Assembly (NCBI GenBank): GCA_027559495.1
Contig: JAMXSV010000006.1
Span: forward strand, 1,488,001 to 1,552,000
Reading direction: 5' to 3'
DNA: 64,000 nucleotides
Origin: Aurifilum marmelostoma
Taxonomy: Eukaryota; Ascomycota; Sordariomycetes; Diaporthales; Cryphonectriaceae
Shown here: positions 1-10,775 of the stretch, in pieces
Layout: the number at the start of each line of letters is the position of its first letter
Position numbering within the stretch: the first letter of the stretch is position 1
Made by a program: the position numbers and the translations under genes
The notes under the pieces: model-generated
Databases searched by the model: none
What the model saw: only the letters and a program-made list of their open reading frames with translations
What the model was told of the DNA's origin: nothing

Positions 1-129
1 GAATTGCTTGAGGGTACAGACGAGATGCCCGTGGTTGTTTAGGTCGGGGTGAATCCTGAGCAGCCTGATCCAGGTTCCATCCGGGAGGGGCTCATGTTTG
101 AATTCGTTGACGGGGAGAACGGCCGACAT
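1..129 (-). CDS. HET-domain-like protein, 5' end only (runs off window)
   Basis: On the minus strand an ATG at 129 opens 43 codons that stay open to the window edge. Residues 9-42 contain an FKHEPLPDG stretch followed by WIRLLRI and then HLVCTL. This matches the usual start of fungal heterokaryon-incompatibility (HET) domains, where a short beta hairpin with an IRLL core precedes the domain. Those proteins act in non-self recognition and cell death in filamentous ascomycetes. The catalytic-like core of the domain and any C-terminal part lie outside the window, so the assignment rests on this short segment. I cannot tell whether the gene is intact. Confidence 0.55.
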   Translation of the reverse strand, partial: MSAVLPVNEFKHEPLPDGTWIRLLRIHPDLNNHGHLVCTLKQF

Positions 130-2342
130 CTTCACCAACGATCGATGTCTGGATAGCTTCCTCTGCAATTTTGATACAGAGCAGAGCAAACGCTGCACAA
201 GATCTGAAGGCCTGTAGATTTTGCTAAATTGAAAAAAGCGAGTTCATTCAAGTGGGAGGGCTTCATTGCTGATAACCAACCATACCACTGAAGCAGAAGG
301 GACTGCTGCTGAGCAAGTACTGCATGCTCAGCCTCAGCCCCAGCCTAGAAAGGAGGCACATATGGCATGGGCTGTGTCGTATGCTGAACAGTGACGACGA
401 ATCACTGGCAGCACCTACCCTTGTGTGACATGTGGCTGGATGAGCAGTGTCCCACCCCAAGCTTTCTCATATCTGGCCACAGACATACCTCGAGAATATT
501 GTGCTCTGACCACTTTACTGTCTATATATCCTGTATGTGTAAAAAGCTCAAGCCTCATCACTTGAGGGATGTTTACAAAGACTGAACAACAGGAAAGGAT
601 AGACAATGGTAGCCTTTTCTCGCATTGCGAAGTGCCCATTGTCCTAAAGACAGGCTGAGAAGGTGATGTGAGTATGCTGCAAGAGAGGCTGGACAAGCTG
701 CCCTGGAGGGCAATCCTATGCATTGGAAGGATGATAGCGATGCATGTAGAGGGGAAACAAACCACAAGCAATGCAGAAGCTCAAACACACATCTATACTC
801 CCAGACAAACCATAGTTAAGGCCGTGGCAAGACGTACATGGATGATGGGGTTTGTCCTTTACTCAACACCAGTGGTGAGGGCTGTGCCGCCGGCTAAGAA
901 TGTTGGGGGTGTTACATCGGCTGCAAGCGCCCGCCTGTCACCAGGACTCTTTTCGACTGCCCTAGAGGCGCCAGCACCCGCTCCCCAACCTACGCTGCCC
1001 AACAAAGAAAAGAATGACTGGGGCCCGGTCTACAAATTAGCACGCTGGGTCGATCCGGGTTGTTCAGTGTGGAGGACCAACAATGAATGACAAAGGGACC
1101 GTGTGTATGTCATGGGTCCTCGTCGTCGCCGTCGTCGTCAACGTCTGACGACTCTCAAACAGGGTTCGTAGAGGTCCAAGCCCTTTCATTTTTCACTTGC
1201 GCTCCGGGGGAGGGGGGCCTTGTATGGGGTATGTGTTTTTTCAAAATTTGCTACTCAAAGTTGTCTCCCCGAATCGGCTTTCGGTGCAAACCTGAGATAA
1301 AATGACATCACTCCCCAAAAAAGTGCAGAGGAACGAAACATCGTCACAGACAGACCCAAGTCTGGGCAGACCTCGGGTCATGCTGGCCCCAAAGTCTGAC
1401 AGGCCGACGGGGTTGGGACTGACTGGCTGGGAATGCGGCAGCACCAGCACCAGCAGTTGACTTCAGGTGACCTTAGCCTCACGTCCCTGAAGGGGCCAGC
1501 CATGCGCTGCAGGATGGGGGGTGGGCTCGGTAGTTTCCAGGTAGTGGATGCGCTAGGTAAGCCCCTGTAACGAGCCTGCTATGGCACGGCTCATGGATCT
1601 CAGGCCAAGTCGATCCCACCCAATATCCGAGGTACGGAGTATAGTCCCCGGTGAGCTAGTCATTCTCGTGAAGGAATCGTAAGATGGCATGTGAAAGAAA
1701 AGGGGAAAGAAGAGAGAGCCCGAGGGGGGGGGGGAGAAAATAATTAGAAAAATTTAGAGAGGTGGACAGAGCGTCAACAGGGAGGAATACGAGTTGCTAC
1801 CACGCGAGGCTCCAGAGGGTACTAAGTATGCACTTGTTCAGGGACGTTGAAGAACAGCTACTAAATAATTCGATCATGCGCTGTACACACTTACACTTAC
1901 AGAGTGGTTACCCCAACACCACCACCATCATACAATAGTCTCATCGAAACGGCTGGCAGCTAACGGGTGGACTAGCAGGGGTGCCTAATTGTTGGGTTTC
2001 CAGCGACCGCCCCTAGGGGGCCCTGGCAGCCTGGGACGCTGAAAAGCCATCACCTGGGGGGCGGGGAGACGCCTGCGCAGTGCTCCTGCGGTAGGGCGTG
2101 CCGTCAAGTGACAGCCATGACCCACCGCCCCCATAGATCATCGTCCATCCTCCTAAGAGCCTTGCGCTCTTCACACCCGCCTGCGTACATACATACATAC
2201 ATACATACATCTATACATCCCATACATCCCATCCCATCCCTCAACCCCCTCCCTTTCCCCTCGTCTGGCCCTCTCTCTTGCCACCTCCCCTTCCCTTTCC
2301 TTCTTCCTCCCCCCCCACGACGACACGACCCCAGGCTGCACG
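130..2342. other. Intergenic, no supported gene
   Basis: This 2.2 kb lies between the HET-like start and lipin. It has several short open stretches (for example 668-1090, plus strand), but none resembles a known family and codon use is not gene-like. The right part, 2186-2341, is pyrimidine-rich and looks like the lipin leader. Confidence 0.5.
2186..2210. repeat. TACA microsatellite
   Basis: Six tandem copies of TACA lie in the lipin 5' leader, followed by CATCC-type imperfect repeats to about 2240. Confidence 0.9.
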
Positions 2343-4878
2343 ATGCAGTACGTGCGTAACATATCAGATTCCGTGTCGACGGCATGGAATTCGATAAATC
2401 CAGCAACCCTGAGCGGCGCAATCGATGTGATAGTCGTAGAGCAGGCAGATGGCACCCTGTCCTGCTCCCCCTTCCATGTCCGCTTCGGCAAGTTCTCGCT
2501 CCTGCGTCCATACGAGAAAAAGGTCGAGTTCAGGGTCAATGGCAAGAAGCAGGACTACGCCATGAAGCTCGGCGAGGGGGGCGAGGCCTTCTTCGTCTTC
2601 GAGACCAGCGACACCATCCCCCAGAACCTCCAGACCTCTCCTCTGGTGTCCCCTGCGTCTAGCCCCCCCCATGCCGCCCGGAAGAGCTGCCACGACTTCC
2701 CTCCTGCAGGACCCGCCCCTGCTCGACCTGGACGCCGACACCAGCAAGGGAACTGCCCGCTCTTCAAGCCCCGTGCGGCCTCCCCCCTCGGCGCTCTACT
2801 CGAGCTCTGTACCACGAGATGCAGGTATGTGCTCCCACTCCTGTTTCCACCCGTATGATCTTTGTGTGTTAGGCTAACGTCGAGCGCCAGGTTTGATCAC
2901 ACCAGAGTCAACCATAACCTCGTTCTCTCACGGGAGGCCCAAGTCAGGCGATTTTTCCCATCTCGGCCGACCCCATAGCGAGGACATACTACACCATGCC
3001 GCGCGCAAGAAGACCAGCGAGTCCGATCTGAAGGAGAGTGCCGAGAGCCTCGATAACTCGGAGGATAGGTCCATTAGCCCACCGCTTCTGGCCCCACAGG
3101 ATGCGCTGGAACGGGCCAAGAATCTGTCCAAAGGGCTCCAGGCCGTCAACATCCCGACACACGTCACCGAGACGGGAGACCTGATGCTTGACATGACCGG
3201 CTTCAAGGAGAGCGAAGAAGACGCAATCAGGGCCGAGATCCTTGCCCGGAAGGTCCTCTACGAAGAGCTCGAGGGGAATTACGACATTGGCGCGTTGTTC
3301 GGCATCGACGAGCACGGGAATCTCTGGATCTACAGCAGCGAGGAGGCCAAGGATGCGGCCATGAGGAAGACGATGGAAGCTGGCCTCCGGTCCAGCACGT
3401 TCGATGCCGACGCGGTATCCGACCCGGGCTACCACAGCGACGACAGCACAGGGACCACATCTGCGCTGCCTGTTCATAGGCGGACGGAGTCAGACGTTGG
3501 CCAGGGCAGTCTGCAGACACCTCCTGCCTCGCCAGGCTCGGGCGGAAGGGTCAAGGCCGCGGGTGATCCTAATAGGAATTACGCGAAAACCCTGCGGCTG
3601 ACCAGCGACCAGCTCAAGGCGATGGACCTCAAGCCGGGTGAGAACTCGCTCAGCTTCACCGTCAACAGGGCAACCTGCACCGCATTCATGTACCTGTGGA
3701 AGCACGACACGCCCGTGGTCATCTCGGACATCGACGGCACCATCACCAAGTCCGACGCGCTCGGGCACCTGTTCAACATGGTCGGCCGGGACTGGACACA
3801 CGCCGGCGTGGCCAAGCTCTACAGCGATATTGTTGCCAACGGCTACAACATCATGTATCTCACAAGCCGGTCGGTCGGCCAGGCCGACACCACGCGGGCA
3901 TACCTCGCCGGTATCGCGCAGGATGGCTACCGTCTACCGCGCGGCCCGACGATACTCTCGCCCGACCGGACCATGGCCGCCCTGCGCCGCGAGATCTACC
4001 TGCGCAAGCCGCACGTGTTCAAGATGGCCACGCTGCGCGACATCAGACAGCTCTACGGGTCCGAGTACCACCCGTTCTACGCCGGCTTCGGGAACCGGCT
4101 GACGGACCAGATCTCGTACCGGACGGTCGACGTGCCCAGGACGCGCATCTTCACCATCAACAGCAACGCCGAGGTCTCCCTGGACCTGCTGTCCCTCAAC
4201 AAGCTCAAGCTCAGCTACGTCAGTATGACCGACGTCGTTGACCACTACTTCCCGCCCGTGTCCACCATCGTCAAGGGCGGCGGCGAGGAGTACACCGACT
4301 TTGCCTACTGGCGCGACAAGCCGCTCGAGATGGACGACTTCTCGGCCTCGGACGAGGAGGACGGCTTCGCGCTCGAGGAGGACAAGGAGAGCCAGTACGC
4401 CGAGGACGAGGACGAGATCGAGGGCGACGGTCTCGGCGACAGCTACATCTCGCGGGGATCGTACGACGATGACGGGTACGCCGAGGGCAGCGTCCTCAGC
4501 GGGGACTACGATGAGGAGGAGCAGGAGCGCATGACGAGGTCCATGATGGGTGGTCTGGATGAGGAGGACGCTGACGATGAAGACGACGAGCCGGAGGATG
4601 CTGAGGACGATGAAGATGACAACGAGGGATTGGAGGAGGAGGAGGAGGAGGAGGAGGAGGAGGAGGAGGAGGAGGAGGAAGAGGAGGAAGAGCAGCAGCA
4701 GCAGCAGCAGCAGAAGGGCACAGGAGGAGGCAAGGCAGATACTCTCGCGCCGCCTGTTGAGCAGAGACAGCCTTCCAGGCCCGTGTCGCCACGTATAGCG
4801 GTCAAGGATCGTAGTGCCGAGCTGATCACGGGCATGACAGACCTCGCCGTCGAGAAGGAGGTTCAAGAGCAGCAGTGA
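2343..4878 (+). CDS. PAH1: Lipin-type phosphatidate phosphatase (Pah1/Smp2/Ned1 family)
   Basis: Mg2+-dependent enzyme converting phosphatidic acid to diacylglycerol at ER and nuclear membranes. It controls the balance of phospholipid and triacylglycerol synthesis. The N-lip domain begins at the ATG (MQYVRNISDSVSTAWNSINP, then a CSPFHVRFGKF core). The catalytic HAD motif DIDGT sits at about residues 440-444 and is followed by the C-lip region. The tail is very acidic, with a long Glu tract then seven Gln. One intron, 2825-2890 (GTATGT...CAG), joins the exons through a GGT codon. The first exon is out of frame after an 8-C run at 2663-2670. Dropping one C restores the expected reading up to the intron and gives 822 residues. 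The break is most likely a sequencing error. The convergent neighbour is TAF9. Confidence 0.93.
2825..2890 (+). other. Lipin intron
   Basis: GTATGT donor, a GGCTAACG branch-like site near 2873, and a CGCCAG acceptor. Phase 1. Both flanking exons read as lipin. Confidence 0.85.
4632..4713 (+). repeat. GAG/GGA and CAG trinucleotide tract in lipin
   Basis: A nearly pure GAG array (about 4632-4690) encodes the poly-Glu run and is followed directly by CAG repeats (about 4691-4713) encoding Gln. Such arrays change length easily, so copy number may differ among strains. Confidence 0.9.
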
Positions 4879-5400
4879 GCACGCAAGCCGGAATTTCTTT
4901 TCCCCCCTTCCTCACATAAACAGCAAGGCGTTTCTGGTCAAGCATCATCATCATATCACGGGGCAGGAGAGGAGCAAGCGTATTCTTTTTTTATGGTTAT
5001 TGTTTTGTGGCGTGTTTTTTTTAAAAAAAAAAAAAAAATTTATTAGAACTTTGTATAAACTAATCTCCATCCATCGCTCATCACCAACTGTGTGTACTAC
5101 AGCGATGTCGAGTAGCTGGGTAGGAGGAAAATAGACGGGATCATGCTCGCGCAGTGATATCAGAGAAGAAAAAAGAAAAAAAAGAAACAAGGTCTCTCGC
5201 ATTGACCGTGTCTTCTGGTGTCCTCCTTCTGCCATCTTGACCTGGCCTTCTTGTTTTGGGGGGAACCATTCTCTTTATGTTCACTTCTCATTCTCGCGAA
5301 TTCGGGCGCCTCAAGTCATGAGAGGCCCCTGAAAAAGGAAGCGACATCGACAGAGGCCCCTGTTGCCGGCCGCCGCCACCTTCTCAAGAGGCATGTCTCC
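4879..5400. other. Convergent 3' region between lipin and TAF9 extension
   Basis: AT-rich 3' flank with a T/A-rich block at 5019-5042. No gene is seen. It probably holds the 3' ends of both transcripts. Confidence 0.6.
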
Positions 5401-6114
5401 TTAAGGCGGAGGCCAGCGGGTGGGCGAGTATTCTCCTCCCCCGGCTCCTCCTCCGGCGGCTGGCGAAGACGAGCTGGGACGGCGGAACGGATTACGTCCG
5501 GTGGTCTCGACGAAGCCGGGCTGCTGCTCGGCGGGCGGGCTGCTTCCGGGGTCTGAACGTCGGAATAGGGAGTTTGGTGTGTAGCTACCTTGCGCGGCTC
5601 GCTGAGAACCCGGGCTGGGATTGGGTTGAGATCGATGTGGTGGAGGAGCGGAGGGAGAGCTATTGTTGTTTGGTGCTGGGCCATTCCGTAGGCGCAGTGG
5701 TGAACTGATTTGGGGATGTCCGTTGGTCTGGACTTGCGCCTGGTTGGTCTGCCACTGCTGGTGGCCAGCTGCTTGATGACCATTGTGTAGCGGTTCGTAT
5801 TGTAAATGGGAAGCGGTAGCATTGTTCAATGTCGTGTCATGAGCATCGGCGAAGCCAGTATTTGTATCCCAAGCGGGCTGAGCCATAGGGAAAATGTGGC
5901 TCATGTCTGCGGAGGACGTTGTGCCGTTTAGGTTGCTCGTACCCAGCTCTTCTCTGGGACGATGGTTTGAGGATCGAACCTCTTGCATGGGATCAAACTG
6001 TAACCCCTGTTCGCCTTGTGGTGGCGACGAGCCCATGAAAGACACATCCTCCCAGGACATGCCGTTCGTCATGTCCAGCGTGGAGTTATGTCCATTGATG
6101 ATGGGGTCAGAGCT
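5401..6114 (-). other. 237-codon open extension in frame after the TAF9 stop
   Basis: After the TAG at 6117-6115 the same frame stays open for 237 codons and ends with TAA at 5403-5401. The sequence is protein-like: rich in Asn, Gln, Ser and Pro, with an NPFRRP motif and the C-terminus SPTRWPPP. The first ATG in it is at 6072, only 43 nt after the TAF9 stop, so a separate promoter would have to lie inside TAF9. I see no convincing donor upstream of the TAG that would splice it out. Possible explanations are stop readthrough, an unusual intron, a base error at the TAG, or a separate protein whose 5' end I have missed. The function is unknown. Confidence 0.45.
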
Positions 6115-7050
6115 CTAGTCTGCCCCTCCCATGTCCACATCCTCCTCGCCGACCTGCTCGTTGTTCTCGGCGGACCCAAAGACATCCTCCATCGTTCCGC
6201 CCTCGACGCCATCACCGCCGACGTCCTCTTCATTGGGCTGCACTTCCATCGCGTCCACCATCTCCTGGTCGTCATCGTCGTCCTCCTCATCATCAGCTTC
6301 ACTGTCGTCCTCACCCCTGGCCAGAACGTCTCGAAGGCCCCATCCCATCCCTGTCATGACAAAGCGCTCACTCGGCAGCCTGACACCCCATTCGTTGGCC
6401 GGGACACGAGGCAGCGCGACCTTGTTCCGCTCGGCAGCCAGATTCGCCAGCGCATCCTTACTGATTCCGCCGCCTCCAGTGGCTCCGCCGCCGCCGTGAA
6501 ACTGATAGGCAAGCCGTGAGCCGATGGCAAGGCGCACAGCATTGGCGCTGACTGTCGCGTCACCGCCGGTGCCAGGCACAGAGGAAGCGGCGCCCGATGC
6601 CGCAGAGGGCTTGGAGCCGGCGTGGGTGGTGTATGGATCTGCAGCAAGGTACAAGCTGTCGGACAGGACGGAGGCGGTGTGACGGTAAGCAAAGTCGAGG
6701 AGGAGGAGAGGCACGCGGGACTCGAAGGCGGTCACGCCCTGCGCGTTGAGAAGAAGCTCGATGGTGCGCTGGTCGCGGGGCTTGGGAGCGGAGCTTGTAT
6801 TCGAGTTGGAGCCAGCAGCGGCCTGACCTCCTCCGGCCGTATGGGCCTGCTGCTGTGCGGATGATGCCTGTGGTTGGGCCTGGGACTGGGTGGGCTGCTG
6901 AGAGGGCACGCCGTTGGTAGGTGCTTGGGTGGTGCTGCCATCGGACACTGGCTGCGTTGGCTGCGACTGGGTGTTGTTTGGGGTCTGTGATTGAGACACG
7001 CCGGGCGAGGACGGCACGCCGTTTGTTTGTGGTGGTGCAGCGGTAGACAT
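6115..7050 (-). CDS. TAF9: TFIID/SAGA subunit TAF9 (histone-fold)
   Basis: TAF9 pairs with TAF6 through a histone fold in TFIID and SAGA and acts in RNA polymerase II start-site recognition. The first 60-90 residues are a Gln/Ser/Pro-rich leader. The histone fold follows, with RTIELLLNAQGVTAFESRV and then LLLLDFAYRHTASVLSDSLYLA. A later block, VPANEWGVRLPSERFVMTGM, fits the fungal TAF9 conserved region, and the C-terminus is Asp/Glu-rich. ATG 7050 is the first ATG in frame. Length to the TAG is 311 residues. The same frame continues open for 237 codons after the stop and is listed separately. The gene is divergent from HIS4. Confidence 0.88.
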   Translation of the reverse strand: MSTAAPPQTNGVPSSPGVSQSQTPNNTQSQPTQPVSDGSTTQAPTNGVPSQQPTQSQAQPQASSAQQQAHTAGGGQAAAGSNSNTSSAPKPRDQRTIELLLNAQGVTAFESRVPLLLLDFAYRHTASVLSDSLYLAADPYTTHAGSKPSAASGAASSVPGTGGDATVSANAVRLAIGSRLAYQFHGGGGATGGGGISKDALANLAAERNKVALPRVPANEWGVRLPSERFVMTGMGWGLRDVLARGEDDSEADDEEDDDDDQEMVDAMEVQPNEEDVGGDGVEGGTMEDVFGSAENNEQVGEEDVDMGGAD

Positions 7051-8037
7051 GGCAAAGGTCCGTGACGAGGGCGACGTGATGCGAGGCGGGTTGAGCAAGG
7101 AGAGAGAGAGGAGGGAGCGCAGAGGTCGCGTTGGCCGCCTGGACGCGTCGTGCTAGTGATGACTGCGGCGATCGAGAGGTCCACAGACGACTGTTTATGA
7201 TTTCCAGGCTGAACGTTGTAGGACAGTGGTTAATAGTGGCTGCTCGAATTAATTGACGGAGCTGTAGGTGATGGTGATGGTGAGGTGCGAGCCGAGATGG
7301 CACTTGGGAACCTTGAAAGCCGAAGCTCAGCTCAGCCGACCGCAGCGGCGCAAGGCAGCGAGCTAGCCTGGAGATTTGGGAGAGGGCCAGACAATTGCCC
7401 GCCGGGGGAGCTGGACCAGGTGCTGGGTACGTACCTGCATTGCAGAGGGAGGGCCTGGGAACCTTATTCCAACCCCTGTGAGGTTTAGCAGCCAGCCTTG
7501 CACTTTCAGGCTAGCTAGCCCTGAGAGGCCCCCCCCCCCGGCAGATCGATAGGGCCCCACTTTGGAGGGGTCGTAGCATAGTACTGTGTGCCAGTGCCAC
7601 TGACTGGGAACCGCAATGGCAAGAAGGAAAAAAAAAAAAAAAAAAAAAAAAAAGGCCCCACGGTGACGCTACCACCACCTGCACACAACCAAAGCGGCAT
7701 CAAGGGTCGAGCCGCCGATCCAGGAGCCCCAGCAGCAGTTACGTACTAGCGAATTGAACTTTTTCGATTTCAAGTGCCACCTTCTCAGGACGCTTGTATC
7801 GATCTGAAGACTCATCGACACGGACTTGGGTGGTGTGATTTATACGGGCCACTGTCTGACTGTCTGGTTGACTGATATACATGACTGATTCCTCGCATTT
7901 CTCAGATCAAAGAAGAGGAGCCAATTTCTGTCTTTGATAGGGAACCAGCTTTCTTTTTCTTTTTTCCTTTCTCTCTCGTCCCCTCCGATATCGTGAGAAG
8001 AGCATCGTCATACAAACCAAGAGAAGACACCACAATC
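7051..8037. other. Divergent promoter region TAF9/HIS4
   Basis: About 1 kb holding both promoters. It contains a 26-A tract (7628-7653) and pyrimidine-rich sequence just before the HIS4 start. Two TGACTGA boxes at 7869-7875 and 7882-7888 resemble Gcn4/CPC1 sites with one mismatch. The segment GATTCC...TTCTCAG near 7886-7905 could end a leader intron, but no donor is certain. Confidence 0.5.
7628..7653. repeat. Poly-A tract
   Basis: 26 consecutive A in the TAF9/HIS4 promoter region. Its length is probably unreliable in the assembly. Confidence 0.9.
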
Positions 8038-10715
8038 ATGGAGACAACGCTGCCCCTCCCATTCCTGGTGAGCGTTGCGGTACAGCCTGGCGCAGAGGAG
8101 GGCCTGAGCCGAGAAGAGATCAGCTGTCTGGGGACTGTCTTCCTCGAGGTCAACCAGGAAAACCTCGAGCAGACCCAAGGCTTCCTTGCCCAGCACGCTG
8201 CCGCTTCCCAGTGCTTCCTGGATGTGACTCAGCTCGGGTCCCAGGATGACGTCCTCGCCCTCCTCGACGCCGGCGCACGAAGGGTCTTTGTGAGGCCTGA
8301 GCAGCTCTCTGAATATACCGAGTATGGGTCTAGGGTGGCACCGGTCGTCAGCAGGACGACGAGTGCTCTGGGCTCTGCCACAGAGCATGGCCTGCTCATC
8401 ACCGACTTTGACCACTCACAATGTGATGTCAGCCAGTTCGTGGAGGAGGCCAAGTCCAACAAGGTCAAGAATCTCTTCCTCAGACCCGTCCAAGGGGCGA
8501 GACTGGACCAATTCGTGGACGTTGCCGCTCAGTTAGGTGCTGTTCCTGTCCTCCCCTCCACCGGCCTCACCACTGCAAAGGAGGCCGACGGGAAGCTGTC
8601 TGTCTCCAAGATCCTCTGCTCGACATGGAAGTCAGACAGGCCAGACAGCCTAATCCCGACTGTTGTTTGTGATGAGAATGGTATTGCCCTCGGCCTGGTC
8701 TACAGCAGCGAGGAGAGCGTCCGAGAGTCGCTCAGGACGCAGACCGGAGTGTACCAGAGCAGAAAGCGTGGTCTGTGGTACAAGGGCGCAACCTCGGGTG
8801 ACACGCAAGAGCTGGTCGGGATATCGCTGGACTGCGACAGCGACGCACTGAAGTTCGTGGTCAGGCAGAAGGGACGATTCTGCCACCTGGACCAGTTTGG
8901 GTGCTTCGGAGAGCTGAGGGGCATCCCCAGGCTGGAGCAGACCCTCAGGTCGAGAAGGGAGTCTGCGCCACAGGGATCCTACACGGCGCGTCTGTTCTCC
9001 GACGAGAAGCTCCTGCGCGCCAAGATCATGGAGGAGGCGGAGGAGCTGTGCGACGCCAAGTCGAAGCAGGACGTCGCCTTCGAGGCCGCGGACCTGATCT
9101 ACTTTGCTCTCACCAAGGCCGTCGGCGCCGGCGTCAGCCTTGCGGACATTGAGAGGAGCCTGGACGCCAAGAGCTGGAAGGTCAAGAGGCGCCAGGGAGA
9201 TGCCAAGGGCAAGTGGGCCGAGAAGGAGGGCATCAAGCCCGTGAACGGCACCACGACCGCAGCCGTGACGGCACCAGCGACCTCGGCGCCGGTGCCTGCG
9301 ACGGGCAGGATCGCCATGAGGCGCTACGACGTGTCCCAGCTGGACCAGGCGCAGCTCGAGCAGGTGCTGAACAGGCCGTCACAGAAGTCGGCCGAGTCCA
9401 TCATGAAGATTGTCGTCCCCATCATCGACGACGTCAAGAAGAACGGCGACAAGGCCCTCCTGTCGTACACCCACAAGTTCGAAAAGGCCACCTCGCTTAC
9501 CTCGCCCGTCCTCAGGGCCCCCCTTCCCCCGAGTCCCTCATGCAGCTCCCTCAGGAGACCATCAAGGCCATCGACATCTCCTTTGAGAACATCAGGAGGT
9601 TCCACGCCGCCCAGAAAGAAGACAAGCCCCTCCGCGTGGAGACGATGCCTGGTGTCATATGCAGCCGCTTCTCCCGCCCCATCGAGCGCGTCGGCCTCTA
9701 CGTTCCCGGCGGCACTGCCGTCCTCCCCTCCACAGCCCTCATGCTCGGTGTCCCTGCCATGGTGGCCGGCTGCAAGAAGATCGTGCTCGCCTCACCGCCC
9801 CGCGCGGACGGCAGCGTGACGCCCGAGATCGTCTATGTGGCGCACAAGGTCGGGGCCGAGAGCATCGTGCTGGCAGGTGGTGCGCAGGCGGTGGGAGCCA
9901 TGGCGTACGGGACCGAGAGCGTGACCAAGGTGGACAAGATCCTGGGCCCCGGCAACCAGTTTGTCACGGCGGGCAAGATGCATGTCAGCAACGACACCAA
10001 CGCCGGTGTCAGCATCGACATGCCGGCGGGCCCGTCCGAGGTGCTGGTCATCGCGGACCGCGAGGCCAACCCGGCGTTTGTGGCATCAGACCTGCTGTCG
10101 CAGGCCGAGCACGGCGTGGACAGCCAGGTGATCCTCATCGCGGTCGACCTGGGCGAGGAGGAGCTGCAGGCGATCGAGGACGAGCTGCACGAGCAGGCGA
10201 TGGCGCTGCCCCGGGTGGAGATTGTGCGCGGGGCGATTGCGCACTCGGTCACGATCCAGGTCAGGACGGTCGAGGAGGCCATGCGCGTGAGCAACGAGTA
10301 CGCGCCGGAGCACCTGATCCTGCAGCTGCGAGACGCCGAGAAGGTGGCCGAGACGGTGATGAACGCGGGAAGCGTGTTCATCGGGCAGTGGACGCCGGAG
10401 AGCGTGGGTGACTACTCTGCCGGTGTGAACCACTCGCTGCGTAAGTTTCAATCCTGACCGAACAGGTGTTGTTGTCTACAAGCAGATGTTTTGACTAACG
10501 CATTGTATTGTTGATTTGCTGCAGCAACATACGGCTACGCCAAGCAGTACTCTGGTGTCAACCTGGGGTCTTTTGTCAAACACATCACCAGCTCGAACCT
10601 GACGGCCGAGGGTCTGCGCAACGTGGGCGAGTCGGTGATGCAGCTGGCCAAGGTGGAAGAGCTGGAGGCTCACAGGCGGGCCGTGGGCATTCGCATGGAA
10701 CACATGAACCGATAA
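8038..10715 (+). CDS. HIS4: Trifunctional histidine biosynthesis enzyme (HIS4 / Neurospora his-3 type)
   Basis: One polypeptide for three histidine steps: phosphoribosyl-AMP cyclohydrolase, phosphoribosyl-ATP pyrophosphatase and histidinol dehydrogenase. The cyclohydrolase core is at about residues 205-290 (TVVCDENGIALGLVYSSEES, then a KFVVRQKGRFCH stretch). The pyrophosphatase helix pair is at about 312-365 (KIMEEAEELCDAKSKQDVAFE). The dehydrogenase runs from about 425 to the end (GLYVPGGTAVLPSTALMLG, GPGNQFVTAGK, then ADREANPAFVASDLLSQAEHG). ATG 8038 in CAATCATGG context is the first ATG. One intron at 10441-10524 joins through CCA. The frame breaks between 9518 and 9530, where a 6-C and a 5-C run flank TT. 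Removing one C from each restores the conserved APFPES segment and gives 863 residues. Confidence 0.95.
10441..10524 (+). other. HIS4 intron
   Basis: GTAAGT donor, a GACTAACG branch site near 10493-10500, and a GCTGCAG acceptor. The flanks read NHSL and TYGYAKQYSG, both conserved in histidinol dehydrogenase. Confidence 0.92.
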
Positions 10716-10735
10716 AGACGAGGAATGAGGTGTAG

Positions 10736-10741
<6 letters not shown>

Positions 10742-10772
<31 letters not shown>
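10742..10772. repeat. TG dinucleotide microsatellite
   Basis: About 15 TG units, 27 bp after the HIS4 stop codon and inside the presumed 3' UTR. Confidence 0.92.

Positions 10773-10775
<3 letters not shown>

Noticed and set aside
668..1090. 140-codon plus-strand open frame left of lipin
   Set aside because: No ATG context, no family, poor codon use and overlapping frames of similar size.
3934..4866. A 310-codon minus-strand open frame with long Leu runs opposite lipin
   Set aside because: The Leu runs are the reverse complement of the GAG repeat; no domain.
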